From Carettochelys insculpta (taxonomy: Eukaryota > Chordata > Testudines > Carettochelyidae): a stretch of DNA of 64,000 nucleotides. The position numbers and the translations under genes are program-made. The first letter of the stretch is position 1. Every line of letters starts with the position of its first letter. The notes beneath the pieces were generated by a model, which saw nothing but the letters and a program-made list of their open reading frames with translations, had not been told where the DNA came from and searched no databases. Location of the stretch: positions 6,938,010 through 7,002,009 of the forward strand of contig NC_134144.1 of NCBI RefSeq assembly GCF_033958435.1. Direction: 5' to 3'. Positions 1 to 11,654 of the stretch are shown here, in pieces.

Positions 1-474
1 GCAGATAGTCAACGTAACTTGTGCTCCTAACTGCTGTTGGTGGTTCTGAACACCTTAGCCTTCATACCTTGCCTAAACCATCTTAAATTGCAAGCAATTG
101 TAAGCCTACTTCTTTAGCATGCTATTTATTTGGTAAACCCCACAGTTGTAGCAGGCACTGCAGAGAATTCTGAGACAAAACTGTAATACTTGTAGGTAAA
201 GAAGAGTTGTCTGGCAGAGCAAATAAGGCCTCCACATCCTGTGTCAGGAGATATTTTGCAGCTCTGTCACTGACTGGTTTTGTGATCTTGCCAAACCTAG
301 CAAGATTCAAAAATAAGGAGTGGATGTTTATATGAGTATAAAGAATAGCCACCATTAAAATGGTTAATGTTAACACAAATTTTAGAAGAACTATTAATCC
401 TCATGGGTCAAGGTTGAAGGCAACATCCAAGTAAGGAGATGAGGAAGAGAGCTAATGTAGGAGACGTTATTCCA

Positions 475-600
475 CACAGCAGCTGCAGTTTTTCTTGCAG
501 CGTGTCCTGAAGCATGAGACATTGGCCATTTTCATAGACAAGATGCTGGGCTAGGTAGATCAAAAGTCTCATCCAGTAGAGTAATTCCTGTTCCCCAACA
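475..600 (+). repeat. CR1 LINE 3' fragment
   Basis: The plus strand carries the pattern of a CR1 3' untranslated end: a GAAGCAT...GGCCA stretch followed by GATGCTGGGCTAGGTAGATC and a CATCCAG. The reverse complement of the same motif occurs near 56630 and 59505, so three copies of the subfamily lie in this window. A 102-codon minus-strand frame across 408-716 is antisense to it and is not treated as a gene. Both boundaries are diffuse. Family identity is from recognition of the motif, not from a search. Confidence 0.6.
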
Positions 601-3149
601 CAGTCCTGACCTAGATTGGCTAACTGCACGAGGCCCTGCTGATCAAGTGCGCTGAATCTTCCAGGTGAATCCCTGCCACTGCATTGAGTCCCATTATAAG
701 CAGACATTTTAAGCAATCAAATTTCAAGAGTGGAAAATCAATGTTCTTTCTTGGAAATCATGTGTAACAGAAAATGAGATGAGAAATACCACCATTTACA
801 TGGCATCCTTGTGAACAAGTGAAGAAAATGAAAGTCACTGTGGTTTGGCACAATTTGTAAAATCTACCGCTCTTTCTCAAGTGGGAATTTTACGATCCAG
901 TACTGTTCTGGCTGAAGACAATAACAGTTTGAGTGTGACTAGAGTCTTAACTTGACCAAGAAGCCCAGTGACCTAAATCACAGATTCAGAAAGGGGGAAC
1001 CTTCACCTGCTACATACCTTATCAGGATTTGCACAAAGAATTATTGCAAATAAATGCCTTTGTACAGTAGAGGCCAGCCACTGTCTAACCCATGTCTGAA
1101 TCAGATAAATTATTTCTTAGCCAACTGCTGTGCACTGGCTGGAGTGGCACAAAAGGAGTTTTAGCTCAGGTTGGAAAATAATCCTGAGGTAATTGGATTA
1201 TCATCCACACCGAAAAAAAAAATAAAGATCTTGGGCTGACGGGGTGCAGTTTAAGATCTACATTATAGGGCTGGTTAAAACTTTCTGTTGCTGCAAAACC
1301 AGGATTTTGAGTCAATAAATTTTGTTCACAAAATATTTCAACCAAATACCCTGATATTTTTTAATTTGGAAAAGCAGCTTCATGAGAATTCTTCTTTAGT
1401 CCTCATTTTCTTCTTTGGTAGCCAAACTGTCTACCAGGCCCTACTTTGAGACACAGCCTCCATTTTACAAGAGGGAAGGCTGTGATGTATCATCAGAGCC
1501 GTAGCTACCACAGAACTCAGCTGGGAAGCATGAGGTACCTGAGCTACACTTCCCCATAAAATACCATAGTAAACCTTCCAAACTGAGCAATCTCAGCTTT
1601 CATCTTCAAACGTCCAATATTTGAATTTTTGTCAAAAGTTAACATTATCTGAAAGGGAAAATTTATTTTTCCTGCCAGCTCTACTCACAATGTGGGACTG
1701 GAGTGAGGACAGACTTCCTGCATAATCCTTTATGTGGTGTAGTGCATGTTTTTCCTCCAAGCAGTCATAAGAAATGAACCACTGCAAATGCCTTACCCTG
1801 ATGAAAAGGCTTATAATGTTGAATACATGATAACTGCTTGTAGAGTTTTAAACCCATCCTATAGAATTAAATGGAAAACACTCCTGTAAAATTCTATAGG
1901 CTGGGATATAAAGTATGGAAAATTATATTTTTGTCTCTTAAAATAATTGCTTTACATTCTTATTATTAACTTCTATAGACTTTCTTCTAAGGGTTGTTAA
2001 GTCTCATTGCATTACAATAAGCTGTAAACCTTTGCTTCCAACAGAACTATTGGCTCTTGTTATTGCCATTTGCCATTAACTCTAGAGATGACCCTTGAAC
2101 CATAGTGATAGCTACCAACGTAGAGGAACGGCAATAATTACATTCAGACCTTTTCAAGTAATTAATTTCAATATTGGCTTGAGACTGGGCTGCATGATAT
2201 TATGTAAAGAAAGTACAGTAAATGAAGAGTTAATCGTGTGATCTTCTCTTTCATGTCACTAGACAGGAAACCCAACTGCTGATGAATCAAGAAACTACGA
2301 TTCATAATGGAAACACCTTTTTAGTTAAAAGAATCTGATTCTCCATAACCCCACCATGCCCACACTTTAACAGTAAAACCTTTTCAATGAAATTGGAAAG
2401 GATAGCAGGGTTGCTCTTAGTCACCGTTGCTGCTAGGACTGTGGGTGGTGGTAGCGGTAGGTGCTAAGTATGAGTGTGTCCATTCAGTGTAGACATCAAA
2501 GTGGCTGTGGTGTCATCACCCACAGCAGGTGAAGGGCCAACCACAATCTCACCAACAGCTCTGCCTTCTGTGAAAGGTTCATACGTTCCAGTGGAAATCT
2601 GCTACAACTTGCTCTTTAGAATGCAGGTGCAGCAGGAATAAGTAAACAAATGCAAACCAGCAAACCTAATGCCAAGCACTGCAGCCAACCTGGGGCCTGT
2701 GAGCTAACAAAGGCGTGGGGTGCGTTAACTACATAACTCTCAATGTATGTGGAAGACCAAGCATTAGAAAATGCTCTTAATTGAAAGTTGCCTTTAAATG
2801 TTTTTCAAGTTCAAACACTTTTGATGCCTTTTATTATTTTTGTGAACTAGGGGAAGCAAACGCTGCAGCTCATGAGTTACTCAGTGTTTTAGTTTACAAA
2901 ATGCAAATTGTTATCTTGATGCTGCTTGGGCCACTAGAATCGTTTAATTTTTAAAGCACCAACCCTGTTGATTTTGGAGCAGTTGTAACTGGTGTGCAGC
3001 TGTTTCTCACTTAAATATCTCTACTGCAAAATCAGCACCATTTAAAAATATAGTTTCCTCATGGATGGTTTACAATGAAAAAATATGGAAAGATATTTGT
3101 TACTGTGCATCCTTTCCAGTGTGCCCTCTTCTGGTACTGAGCAGAGTAA
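601..3149. other. Gene-free unique sequence
   Basis: AT-rich sequence with no frame longer than about 60 codons, no splice-flanked coding pattern and no repeat end that I recognise. A short A-run lies near 1213. The interval 1620-2240 is particularly AT-rich and free of recognisable repeats. Confidence 0.55.
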
Positions 3150-3480
3150 CAGAATCTTAGACGACTAGAACTGTAAGGGACATCAAAAGGTCATCAAATC
3201 TAGTCCCCTGCCCTCACAGCAGGACTAAGCACCATTTAGAATCCCCAAACCACCCCTGATAGGTGCTTGTCTAACCTGCTCTGAAATATCTCCAGTGATG
3301 GAGATTCTACAACCTCCCTAGGCAATTTATGCCAGTGTTTAACCACCCTGGCAGTTAGGAAGTTTTTCCTAATGTCCAACCTAAACCTCCCTTACTGCAG
3401 TTTAAGCCCATTGCTTCTTATTGTATCCTTAGAGGCCAAGGAGAACAATTTTTCTCCCTCCTCCTTGTAACATTCAGCCT
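3150..3480 (-). repeat. CR1 LINE 3' end
   Basis: On the plus strand the copy begins AGAATCTTAG and runs through the CR1 hallmark block (GGGACATCAAAAGGTCATCA, then CTCCAGTGATGGAGATTCTA and GTTAGGAAGTTTTTCCTAAT), which is the reverse complement of a CR1 3' terminus. Similarity to the usual pattern fades near 3470. The 5' part is missing, as expected of LINEs truncated during reverse transcription. Confidence 0.9.
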
Positions 3481-3811
3481 CATTTTTTCCAGCTCTCTTC
3501 CCTTGCCCATCCTGGGGCAATCAAAGTCCCAAACTTTTCCAGTCCCTCAAGGAGGTATGCTAGTCACCAGTCTTCTCCAGGCCCTGTCCCAGCTCAGTCT
3601 TTTGCATCACAGTGAGAGCTTCACATCGGGTCCCCCTGACTATTCTTTCCAGATGAGCCAAGTTCTTTCAAGAAACCTTCCCTGGGGTTTGCTTCTTGCT
3701 CTGGGTGTCTTAAACTGAGTTGGCTGGGATCTCAGTAGCCCATTAGCCCTCCTTGGACTGCATGAAGTTTCGGGTAACCTGTTACACTAGGACAGATCCA
3801 TATTTTAGGCT

Positions 3812-4030
3812 CCTGGGCTCCGTAGTCCAGAGAGGGTGGTACAATTTGAGAGGTCCTGTTGCTGTGCAGATGAGGAGAGATGGAGGAGGAAAATGCAGCT
3901 CTGCTCCTTCCAACAGCTATCATCACCTGCCCCTTCTGTGATCAGACCTGCAGATCCAGTATCGGGCTTATCAGCCATCATTGGACTCACAAATAGGAGG
4001 GTGACATGAAGATGTCCTAGTCGTTATTGA
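3812..4030 (+). pseudogene. Non-LTR retrotransposon ORF2 C-terminal tail, broken
   Basis: Aligns by eye with the end of the longer copy at 16690-17275: both share ...CAATTTGAGAGGTCC..., the GAGGAGAG...TGGAG stretch, a terminal zinc finger and the GAGGGTGACATGAAGATGTC 3' flank. The finger here reads CPFCDQTCRSSIGL then ISHHWTH, followed by Lys and a stop, an intact C-x2-C-x12-H-x3-H pattern. The upstream part is shifted between frames and everything before the last ~60 codons is absent. C-terminal zinc fingers of this kind occur in several non-LTR retrotransposon clades; I do not assign the clade. Confidence 0.65.
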
Positions 4031-5404
4031 GTCACAGCCAATTCCATTATAATTCCATTATCAGTGTGTTGCACTTGTGTAGATCATTGCTACTCTGGGA
4101 GATAGCTCAGCCCAGTGTAGAGAGAACTTTTTGATTCAGCTCTCAAGGTACTGGGACCAAGTGAGAAGGGAAGAGATTGTTATTGGCTGGAATACACCTT
4201 GGAATTAGATTCAGGTCTGATACACAGTAGTAAACCTAGAGGAACACCAATCTGTTCCGTGCTTCTTGGTTCCTGGTAGCTGCCTCCCTGACTCACTTAT
4301 AAGGGAAGAATCATTCACCAGTGGAACAGGATCACATTGAAAACAAAGAGGTAAAAAATTATTTCCCTGATTTCTAAAATATGTAAACTCTCTGATGCAA
4401 ATTAATTTGTATTTATCCAGTAAGTATAGCTAGGCCCACTCAGTCTTGCATAAGAATTTTAAAGTTAGTATAAAGTTTTATCCAGGAGAATTTTCCAGAC
4501 TTCTTGGCTTTCTCCTCTTAGTGTGTGTCAGATTCTGCTACCCTTACACCTGCTGAATCACAACTTATTATACAAATGGTCATGTGAAGTCAGTGGGAAT
4601 CCTTACGGAGCAAGGTGCTGTGGGTATTGGCATCAAAATCAATTCCAAAGGCATGTGTCATATTTGCAAATTTCAGGTATTACCTAGCTCTCAAAGCACA
4701 TAAGCAACATAAGATGCATTTTTCTCTAACTGTTGCCCAGCCGAGGGGTTGATTGTACAGGCCTATATGCAGGCAGAACTCCCAAAGAAACCAAGTGGAG
4801 TTTTCCTCAGGTTTGTAGAATAGACATTAGAATAGAAATGCCAGTAGAGGTCAGTATCACAGCTAGGTTCCTAGGCATAACATCATCCAATAGGAAGCTC
4901 TATCCAAGAATGTCTGCACTAATATAATGTCTTCAGTGGAATATGAAATTACGTATAGAATCTACTAAAGATGATAAACCAGGAGAACCAAACCTACATA
5001 TTTTTAAAGCAAAACTTTTCTTATTTTCAGTGCATTCAGACTTTAAAATTAAAACCGGATAAGATAATGACTGAACAATGGAAATATATCACTTGCATGG
5101 TGAGCATCAAATTATGCTCTCCATGAAGGCCTGATTCCCAAGCCCACTGAAGTAGAAAAGAGATCCCCACAGACTGATTCCACTTTGTATGTAGCAAAGA
5201 AGCCAGTTGTGAAATTCCAGGAGCTGCCTGGATATATCTGAGGGTGAAATTTAATTTGGAATGTTCTCTGCTATTCAGAATACAGTTGAAAACCTCGCAA
5301 CATAAGGTCCAAGCAGGTATTAAAAGGTTCGTTTTCCTGTGGATATAGCTACATTTCATGTCTCTGCTGAAAAGACAAGCAAACAAGAAAGAATTAACAG
5401 CTGC
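4031..5404. other. Gene-free sequence with weak palindromic repeat
   Basis: No coding support. Around 4528-4620 the text GATTCTGCTACCC...GAAGTCAGTGGGA resembles a short MITE common in sauropsid genomes, but both ends are degraded. The rest looks unique. Confidence 0.4.
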
Positions 5405-5407
5405 TTA

Positions 5408-5702
5408 GGCCAGGTCTACACTGTGTCAAAAAGACAATTTAAGAGATGCAACTCCAGCTACTGCAATTGTGTAGCTGGAGTTGATGTACCAGAGATTGAT
5501 TTTTCTGACTATCCCCACAGCAGGAGATCAACTGAAGAACCTCTCTCATCAATCTCCCTTACTCCTTATGACAGTGAGGCATACCAGGGTCGATGGTAGA
5601 GCCCTAATGGTTCGATGTAGTGCATCACCACCAGGCATGCTAAATCAAACCTGGAAGATCGACTGCAATTGAGTTGATCTTCCAGTAAGTATAGATGTCC
5701 CC
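5408..5702 (+). mobile_element. Harbinger-like MITE, family A (295 bp)
   Basis: Starts GGCCAGGTCTACACT and ends AGTATAGATGTCCCC, imperfect terminal inverted repeats of the GGCC-nn-GTCTACACT type. The flanks are a perfect 3-bp TSD, TTA (5405-5407 and 5703-5705), the TWA target typical of PIF/Harbinger transposition. The interior matches the copies at 6769, 11697, 14918, 28295 and 53763. No transposase is encoded, so it is non-autonomous. Frames of 63-86 codons here are incidental. Confidence 0.85.
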
Positions 5703-5705
5703 TTA

Positions 5706-6765
5706 GATTGTAAGTGATGTGATACAGGGACCAGATTTATGCTATAGGTGTTAACATTGCTCACACATTGGAGCTCCAACCCATTCACAGATCAAGGGCG
5801 CCTCACCCTTCCCTCCCTGTCCCACCTTTACTCTGTTGGTAGTTTTAACTACTCCTATAAGCTGGTGTTCTGGTGTGACCTGCCCAATGACTACTTGCAG
5901 ATCCTTTGTTCAAACTCCTAGCGGAGTCCTTGAGCTGCTTTTGACTTGCCCTGCCAAATGCTGTACAGAACTGGCCTGGTGTGACTATCTTGCCATGTTG
6001 TCTGAGGCATCTGTCGTAGTTCAGAGCCTGCTGGAGTTATTGTTTTCAAACTGGCACAAGTCTTCAGGTGGTATCAATTAGCATCACTCCATTGGCTGAC
6101 ATCTGTGGATATGGCCTATAAACTGCTGCTTTCCTAGATTTAACTTGGACATAAAAGCTGGCTGCAAGCAGGCACTGGGGATTAAAATGTTTCAATCTGG
6201 GAGTAGGTTTTGAGGGCAAAAGGCTGTTTAGCTGATTTCTGTTTTATAAGAATACAAACAAGACTAGAGAGAGGTGTGTTGAGCTTTTGCTGAATGTATT
6301 TGCCCCTCTTACAGGAAAAATTTGCTAAGAGGCTGGTCCTGGGAGAGAGAGCATGGTTGTGCTTGCAAGAAACTATCAGTTAGGGAGTGAGGGATCCTGT
6401 TGAAGTTCAAAAGTGAAATAAGGAAGCAAGTGCAAACATCCACATCCAGCTTCTGCGGGGGGAAGGAGACAATATGACCCATTGGTTTCTAATTATTGCA
6501 AGTTGAGAACATGTCAGTGCATGCCATGTGTGGGTCCACTACCCTGGCATGCTTGCTCTCCCCTTCTTGAGACACCGTAGGGGCCTGCAGAAGGAATCTC
6601 CTCTGTGACACACCTAGGATACAGAACCCTCCTGCAGGGAACCGCCACAGCTTTGGCCTTCTCATGCATCAGATCTCACAGTCGAGCTACCTTTATCCTT
6701 TCTGCTGGCGACTGAATGTCGCCCATCTGGCCCACTTGACCCTCTTGTGGATTGATTGGCTTTTA
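5706..6765. other. Gene-free unique sequence
   Basis: No recognised repeat or coding region. An 81-codon plus-strand frame at 5836-6081 has no recognisable domain and no supporting splice or start context. Confidence 0.5.
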
Positions 6766-6768
6766 CTA

Positions 6769-7064
6769 CGGCCACATCTACATTACTCAGAAGATGGACC
6801 TGCTCAGGGTCGATCTTCCAGGGTTTGATTTTGAGTGCCTGGCAGAGATGCACAAAATTTATCTATCAGGGTTCAGCAGGTGACCCCTGTAACCCTTGCT
6901 AGGTCAAGGAGTAAGGGAGCTCAACGAAGAAAGTCTCACATCAACCTGCCTGAGTGAGGATGGCCAGGTAGGTAGATTGCATAGAAGTAAATTCTAGCTA
7001 CTCAATTGCCATAGCTAGAATTTCATATCTACAATAGACTTACTTGCCTAATGTAGACCAAGCC
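6769..7064 (-). mobile_element. Harbinger-like MITE, family A
   Basis: Inverse orientation of the 14918 copy: begins CGGCCACATCTACATTACTC and ends TAATGTAGACCAAGCC, with internal blocks GTCGATCTTCCAG and CATCAACCTGCC shared with family A. The flanking trinucleotides are CTA and TTA, a TSD with one substitution. Non-coding and non-autonomous. Confidence 0.85.
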
Positions 7065-7067
7065 TTA

Positions 7068-7904
7068 GTTGAAGGTAAAAATCACTGCTGAATTTAGGCA
7101 TTTATTTAAAAATGTTTATTTTTGGAAGAATCACAAAACGTTGTGTCACTGTTATGCTAGCAAGTGCATCAGGTTGTACTTCCTGGATTACCAGAACACA
7201 AATTTCCTTCTTTACCTATTCTTCCAAATTCTACTCTTCCACTAGCCACATTTAGAGTGTCACTGAAGTTACTTAGGGTTGTCACTGATTGCTATGTTAT
7301 ACAGGAGACCAGAGTAGCAGATCATAATAGTTCCTTTGGGTCTTAAAAATCAATGACTCTGCTCTGGATATACGCTAGCATAACTGAGATCAGACTATCT
7401 GGACTATTACACTGTGCTATTTATCATGAAGTCTATTGTATGCCCTTAAAGCATTACACTTTACAGAGTTACGGACATTGAGTTTTTGTCTTTGATTAAT
7501 TTCTGTCTGGTTTTTATTACAAGCTGAAGGAAGACTGAACTGCTTTCTAATCTGACCAGTACATAAAAAGTAAATGAATTCTACTTTTTTGGTACTTAGC
7601 AAATATACATGTCAAAGATCTAATATTTTCCAGAATGTAACTATTTGTTCTTGGCTGGGGTACAGGGACTGGGTATGTTAAAGTGCATTTTTAAAACAGC
7701 GGTGATGTTCACTGCTGGTGTAAGCTGGTATTCAGAGACTGGTATGATAAGCAGAGTATAAAAGCTTTGAGGTTTAAGTGACTGGGAATTGGAATTATTC
7801 CAAACACCCACTGTTTTCCTATATGTTTCATCAAGAATTTTAAAAATATATATTTGTGTGGCCGTAGAACTTGGAGACACCCATGAATTGAAACTATGCA
7901 ATCA
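7068..7904. other. Gene-free unique sequence
   Basis: Contains only overlapping short frames (60-86 codons) on both strands, none with recognisable domains. I see no repeat boundaries. Confidence 0.5.
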
Positions 7905-8120
7905 CACACTGGAAGACAGTCCCTTTACCAAAGAGCTTACAGTCTAAATAGATAAGATAGACAGAGGGCAGAAGAAAGTAGTGGCCCCATTTTACAGATG
8001 GGAAACTGAGATGCAGTAGCTGATTTAGCCTCAGTCACACAGGGAGTCTTGCAGGTGTGGGAACTGAACCTAGCTCTCCTGGTTTTTTCACTTTAATGGC
8101 ATAACAAGACTACCATTCTT
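7905..8120 (+). repeat. MIR-like core-SINE remnant
   Basis: Contains CATTTTACAGATGGGAAACT, then a GTCACACAGGGAGTC block and a GAACTGAACC...CTCTCCTGG block, the order found in ancient amniote MIR-type SINEs. Weaker relatives lie near 19170-19265 and 40125-40225. The copy is old and its ends are not resolved. Confidence 0.6.
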
Positions 8121-8462
8121 CTCTAAAAACAAATGTGTCAGGGCAGTGCAGCTTTAGTATGGAGAAATGAATGGCAAAGAGCATGCTGAATATGTTCTAG
8201 TCTAATAAGGAAACATCTTTGCTTGCTGCTCAAAGAACATGATAGCAAACTGGGAGAACACTCACTGTTCATTCAGCCACTGACTTTCTGTGTGGCCTTG
8301 CACAAGTAGTTTACAGCCACAGAAAATGAAGAAGATTCAGTAATCCCATGAAAAAAAGAAATCACAGGGAAACAGGTTATCTAAGGCAAATGTTCTTAAG
8401 ATGACCAAGAAAAACCTACAGCAACTAAATTCAAAATTAAGTACACCATAGGATGCTGTCAC

Positions 8463-8641
8463 CAGTGTTCCCTGTAAGCTGAGTGCTTGGGCAGGAGAGA
8501 TTCAGGTGTTACCCCATGGATTAGCAGAGCGCCCACCATTGGCAGCATGTGCTTCTATTGGTGGTGCGCTTCTGAACATGCCTTGGTGCATATAACAAAA
8601 TTTATTCCCTCCTTGGATGGAAAAAATTAGAGGAAACACTA
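8463..8641 (+). mobile_element. hAT-type MITE
   Basis: Ends CAGTGTTCCCTGTAAGCTG and TTAGAGGAAACACTA are inverted repeats of the hAT style (CAGTGTTCCCTCTAA). The 8-bp flanks GCTGTCAC (8455-8462) and TATGTCAC (8642-8649) agree at six positions, consistent with an aged hAT TSD. A related copy in inverse orientation lies at about 62703-62895, and a partial right end near 25235-25285. Confidence 0.75.
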
Positions 8642-8649
8642 TATGTCAC

Positions 8650-9384
8650 CTTATCTTTTTCACACTGGTTACAATCAAGGTGATAAATACTGTGCTAAGT
8701 CAAAATTTCTGCCTTTCCTCTGGAGGGGCTTTTTTTCCCCCTCTTAATTTAAATTGGGCTCTGTCCTGAGGGCAATGAAATGGTGTTTTGGAGTCATGCC
8801 CATTGAAGTCAGTGGCAAGACATGTGTATGCCTCCCCTAGCTTCAGTGGGTTTGGGGTCAGACTCCTTTATTCTAGTTTAATTTTAGCCCATTTTTAAAT
8901 CACACTTCATAGATCCTTGATGTGTAAGGTCTAATTGCTTCTGATTTTCTTCCAGCACTTCAAAAGTGCTTAATTGCATTAGCCGAGGTGAAAATAATTG
9001 TTTCTTTCATAGCCTTGAAACTTGTTAATACAAAAGAAAGGATTATACATGAATATGCTCTACTCTCCAATAAATGATCTCTCTATTATTAAGGAGCGTT
9101 CGTCTTGGATCATTGTGAAGCATTCTATTCAACCATTATCTACTTGAACAAAACCTGAAGATACAAGAATAAATTATGTTCGGGGAGATTAAAGAAAAAA
9201 AAAAAAGCCCTACAGCAGTATATCTGTTCGGTGCAGGAATAAGCACCACATACGTCACTATGTAGAACATCATTCGTAAATGTTCCAGTTAGAGAGATTA
9301 TAATCTGTCTGGGCATTTATCGGTCGCAAGTACGTTGTGACCACAGCCCATCATGCTGGCTTATATTGTCTCGTTGTTTCCTTG
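8650..9384. other. Gene-free sequence
   Basis: No coding signal. Around 8795-8875 there is a short CCATTGAAGTCAGTGG/CTTCAGTGGG inverted pair typical of small dispersed palindromic repeats. The remainder is AT-rich and unique, with an A-run near 9195. Confidence 0.45.
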
Positions 9385-9386
9385 TA

Positions 9387-10065
9387 CAGGTTGAACTTCT
9401 CTCGTCCAGCACCCTTGGGACCTGACCAGTGCTGAACAAGAGAATGTGCTGGACCACAGGATCTCAAGATTGTCTAACACATTCTTCTTATAGTCGCAAG
9501 AGTTTTAGCAGCGGTACTCCGATTGGTGGCTCATGTGCAATATGTGTCTCACACATGGAATGGCCTTTAGTCACCACACTCCTCAGTTTCTTCTCTACCC
9601 CAGACCAAGAGTATGATCAGAAGTAGAGGTGGGAGCAAAGATGGGTTGTGGAGCATCCGCAGGGGCACCCATCTCGAAGAAAGTCAGTTTCAAAAGGTGA
9701 GTAACCTCTTCTTCTTCAAGGAGTGTCCCTGTGGGTGCTCCTTTTTAGGTGACCATGGAGCAGTGTTATGTTGTGGTTGATGGGACTTTGGGTCTTTGCA
9801 GTGTACCACATTTAGGACAGGTTGTCTGAAATGAGCGTTAGCTGATATACGCTGTTCTATGATATAATGTTGAGTAACAGTACGTATTAGTGCCCCCGTC
9901 ACCGCTTTGCAGATGTCTTCTGTTGGAGTTCCTTGGAGGAAGGCCCAGGAGATGGTGGTCACTCTGGTGATGTGTGTCCTGATCAGTTGCAGAGGAGGTG
10001 AGTTATTTATGTGGTAACACAAAGTAATACAATTAGAGCATTCCAGATAAGAGAGGTTCAACCTG
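9387..10065. mobile_element. Tc1/mariner-like MITE split by another repeat
   Basis: The left end CAGGTTGAACTTCTCTCGTC begins right after TA, and the right end AGAGAGGTTCAACCTG is followed by TG (a decayed TA). The same terminal repeats bound the intact copies at 13149 and 62944. About 95 bp of left part and 30 bp of right part remain; the ~550 bp between (about 9482-10035) are unrelated to those copies and carry an inverted pair, GGAGCATCCGCAGGGGCAC (9650-9668) against GTGTCCCTGTGGGTGCTCC (9723-9741). The core may be a second inserted repeat with loss of host MITE sequence. A 123-codon minus-strand frame here looks like repeat-derived noise. Confidence 0.6.
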
Positions 10066-10944
10066 TGTTCCCCATCTGACTGTATCCATTTGAGAGCTCT
10101 AGGGAAGGGATTGTCTTTCCTTCGGGGCTTGTTCAGAATCTAACATAGGAAGGAGGGAGGGCTGGTCTATGACTGGTGCTTCTAGACATTACAGTAATGC
10201 AAATAATAATAAGTACCTATACACAGCCAATACAGCTACTTCAGTAAAGAAATGGACCCTTGTTTTTTTCTTAAATTTAAATAGTTGAGGGTGTCTAATG
10301 AACAAAAGAGAAACGTCTTCAGATTGCTCTGTGTCTGCACGCATGTGAATCTGCCAACAGGTAGGAGCACAATGTAATATGTACTCAGCATTTTCTGATG
10401 CTACAGTTACCTTCGACGTTATGAAGCATGTGAAGCAGCCTTTCCAATAGTTTATTCTGACACAGAAGACTAAATATGGGAGTAAGCAATTACATACAGT
10501 CAAACTTTTACTACATGGGTAGGGCTTAATGGAAATCACCGATAAAGTTCACAAATTTCATACAGCGTGTTCATTGTGACAATACTACATTTCATGGTTG
10601 GTCACAGGGGAAGGAAAGAAGAATCTGATTAGAAACCTGCAAGTCACATACTTTCACAGCTCAAACCAATGTCCATTTAAAGCTACACAGTGGAAGACAA
10701 AACTAACTTGAATAAAATGAACATTGCAATGTGGTTTTAAAAGCAGGTGTCATGGAAACTTTTGCTATTTATGAGGCCACAATATAGCTCTTATTGCTAT
10801 GGGGCTACAATGTTTTTTCCGGTGTGTATAATTTTATAAATGTATTGAATGTGGAAATCATACATACGATGCAATGGTTCAAACATCACTTTTGTTTGTT
10901 AGATGATAATAGGCAAATTTGAAATAAAAATAGGTGGGATTTTT
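10066..10944. other. Gene-free unique sequence
   Basis: AT-rich sequence. A 116-codon minus-strand frame (10189-10539) has no recognisable domain and ambiguous composition, and I do not call it a gene. Confidence 0.5.
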
Positions 10945-11160
10945 TTCCAACATCAGAGTAAATAACCGTTGGAACAACTTATCAAGAGATGTGGTGGAGT
11001 CATCTTTAAATCAAGACTGAAGATGTCCAAAGTATGCAGTCACTCAGCTAGTACTTACGGGCTTAACAGAGCAATAATGACTGAGTGGGGCTTTATAGCC
11101 TGTTTTACACAGGAGGTCAGACTAGATGGTCATATTGTCCCTCCTGCTTTTTAGAATCAG
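10945..11160 (+). repeat. CR1 LINE 3' fragment
   Basis: The block GGAACAACTTATCAAGAGAT, then GGAGTCATCTTTAAATCAAG and ACACAGGAGGTCAGACTAGA with TGGTCATATTGTCCCTCC, is the sense-strand pattern of CR1 3' ends. The terminal ATTCTATG repeat is reduced to AGAATCAGTGAATC. Confidence 0.85.
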
Positions 11161-11654
11161 TGAATCACATAAGCTGGTGCAACTTCATTGACATTAATAC
11201 ATTAGCAATGATGTGCCAGAGCAGAAGTTGGCCTTACCATGGGACAGTCTATGGGATACATCCTTAGTTCCCAGTCAGTGGGGCACATACTGGTAATAGC
11301 ATGTCAAGTTTTTGTGACTGGTAATTAAGGCACCCCTCCCTGCATTCATTTGGAGGCTTTCCAGGCCAACTAGGCACTGGGAGAGTGATGGGGCGGGGAG
11401 CAGGATGGTGATCTAGGAAGAGCAGGGGAATTGTGGCTTAGGGTGAACTGGTGCAACTGCATTACAGCACAAGGAGGGACCTTGTGTTTCCTAATGACAG
11501 AATTAGGTTTGCCTGTTGCTCAAACATCTTCCACTGACTGTCTGCTATGCAATTTCTCCACTATAAAAATAGCACCAGCCTAGTTCAGAACACAGACTTC
11601 TACATGGGTATCCGAGACCTTTAAAGCAGAACGAAACTTACCAGCATGGCATAG

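Noticed and set aside
408..716. 102-codon minus-strand frame
   Set aside because: It is antisense to a CR1 3' fragment and has no domain.
9690..9720. Possible exon end (AAAAGGTGAGTAAC at 9694)
   Set aside because: A good donor motif, but it lies inside the repeat inserted in the mariner-like MITE and has no coding frame or acceptor.
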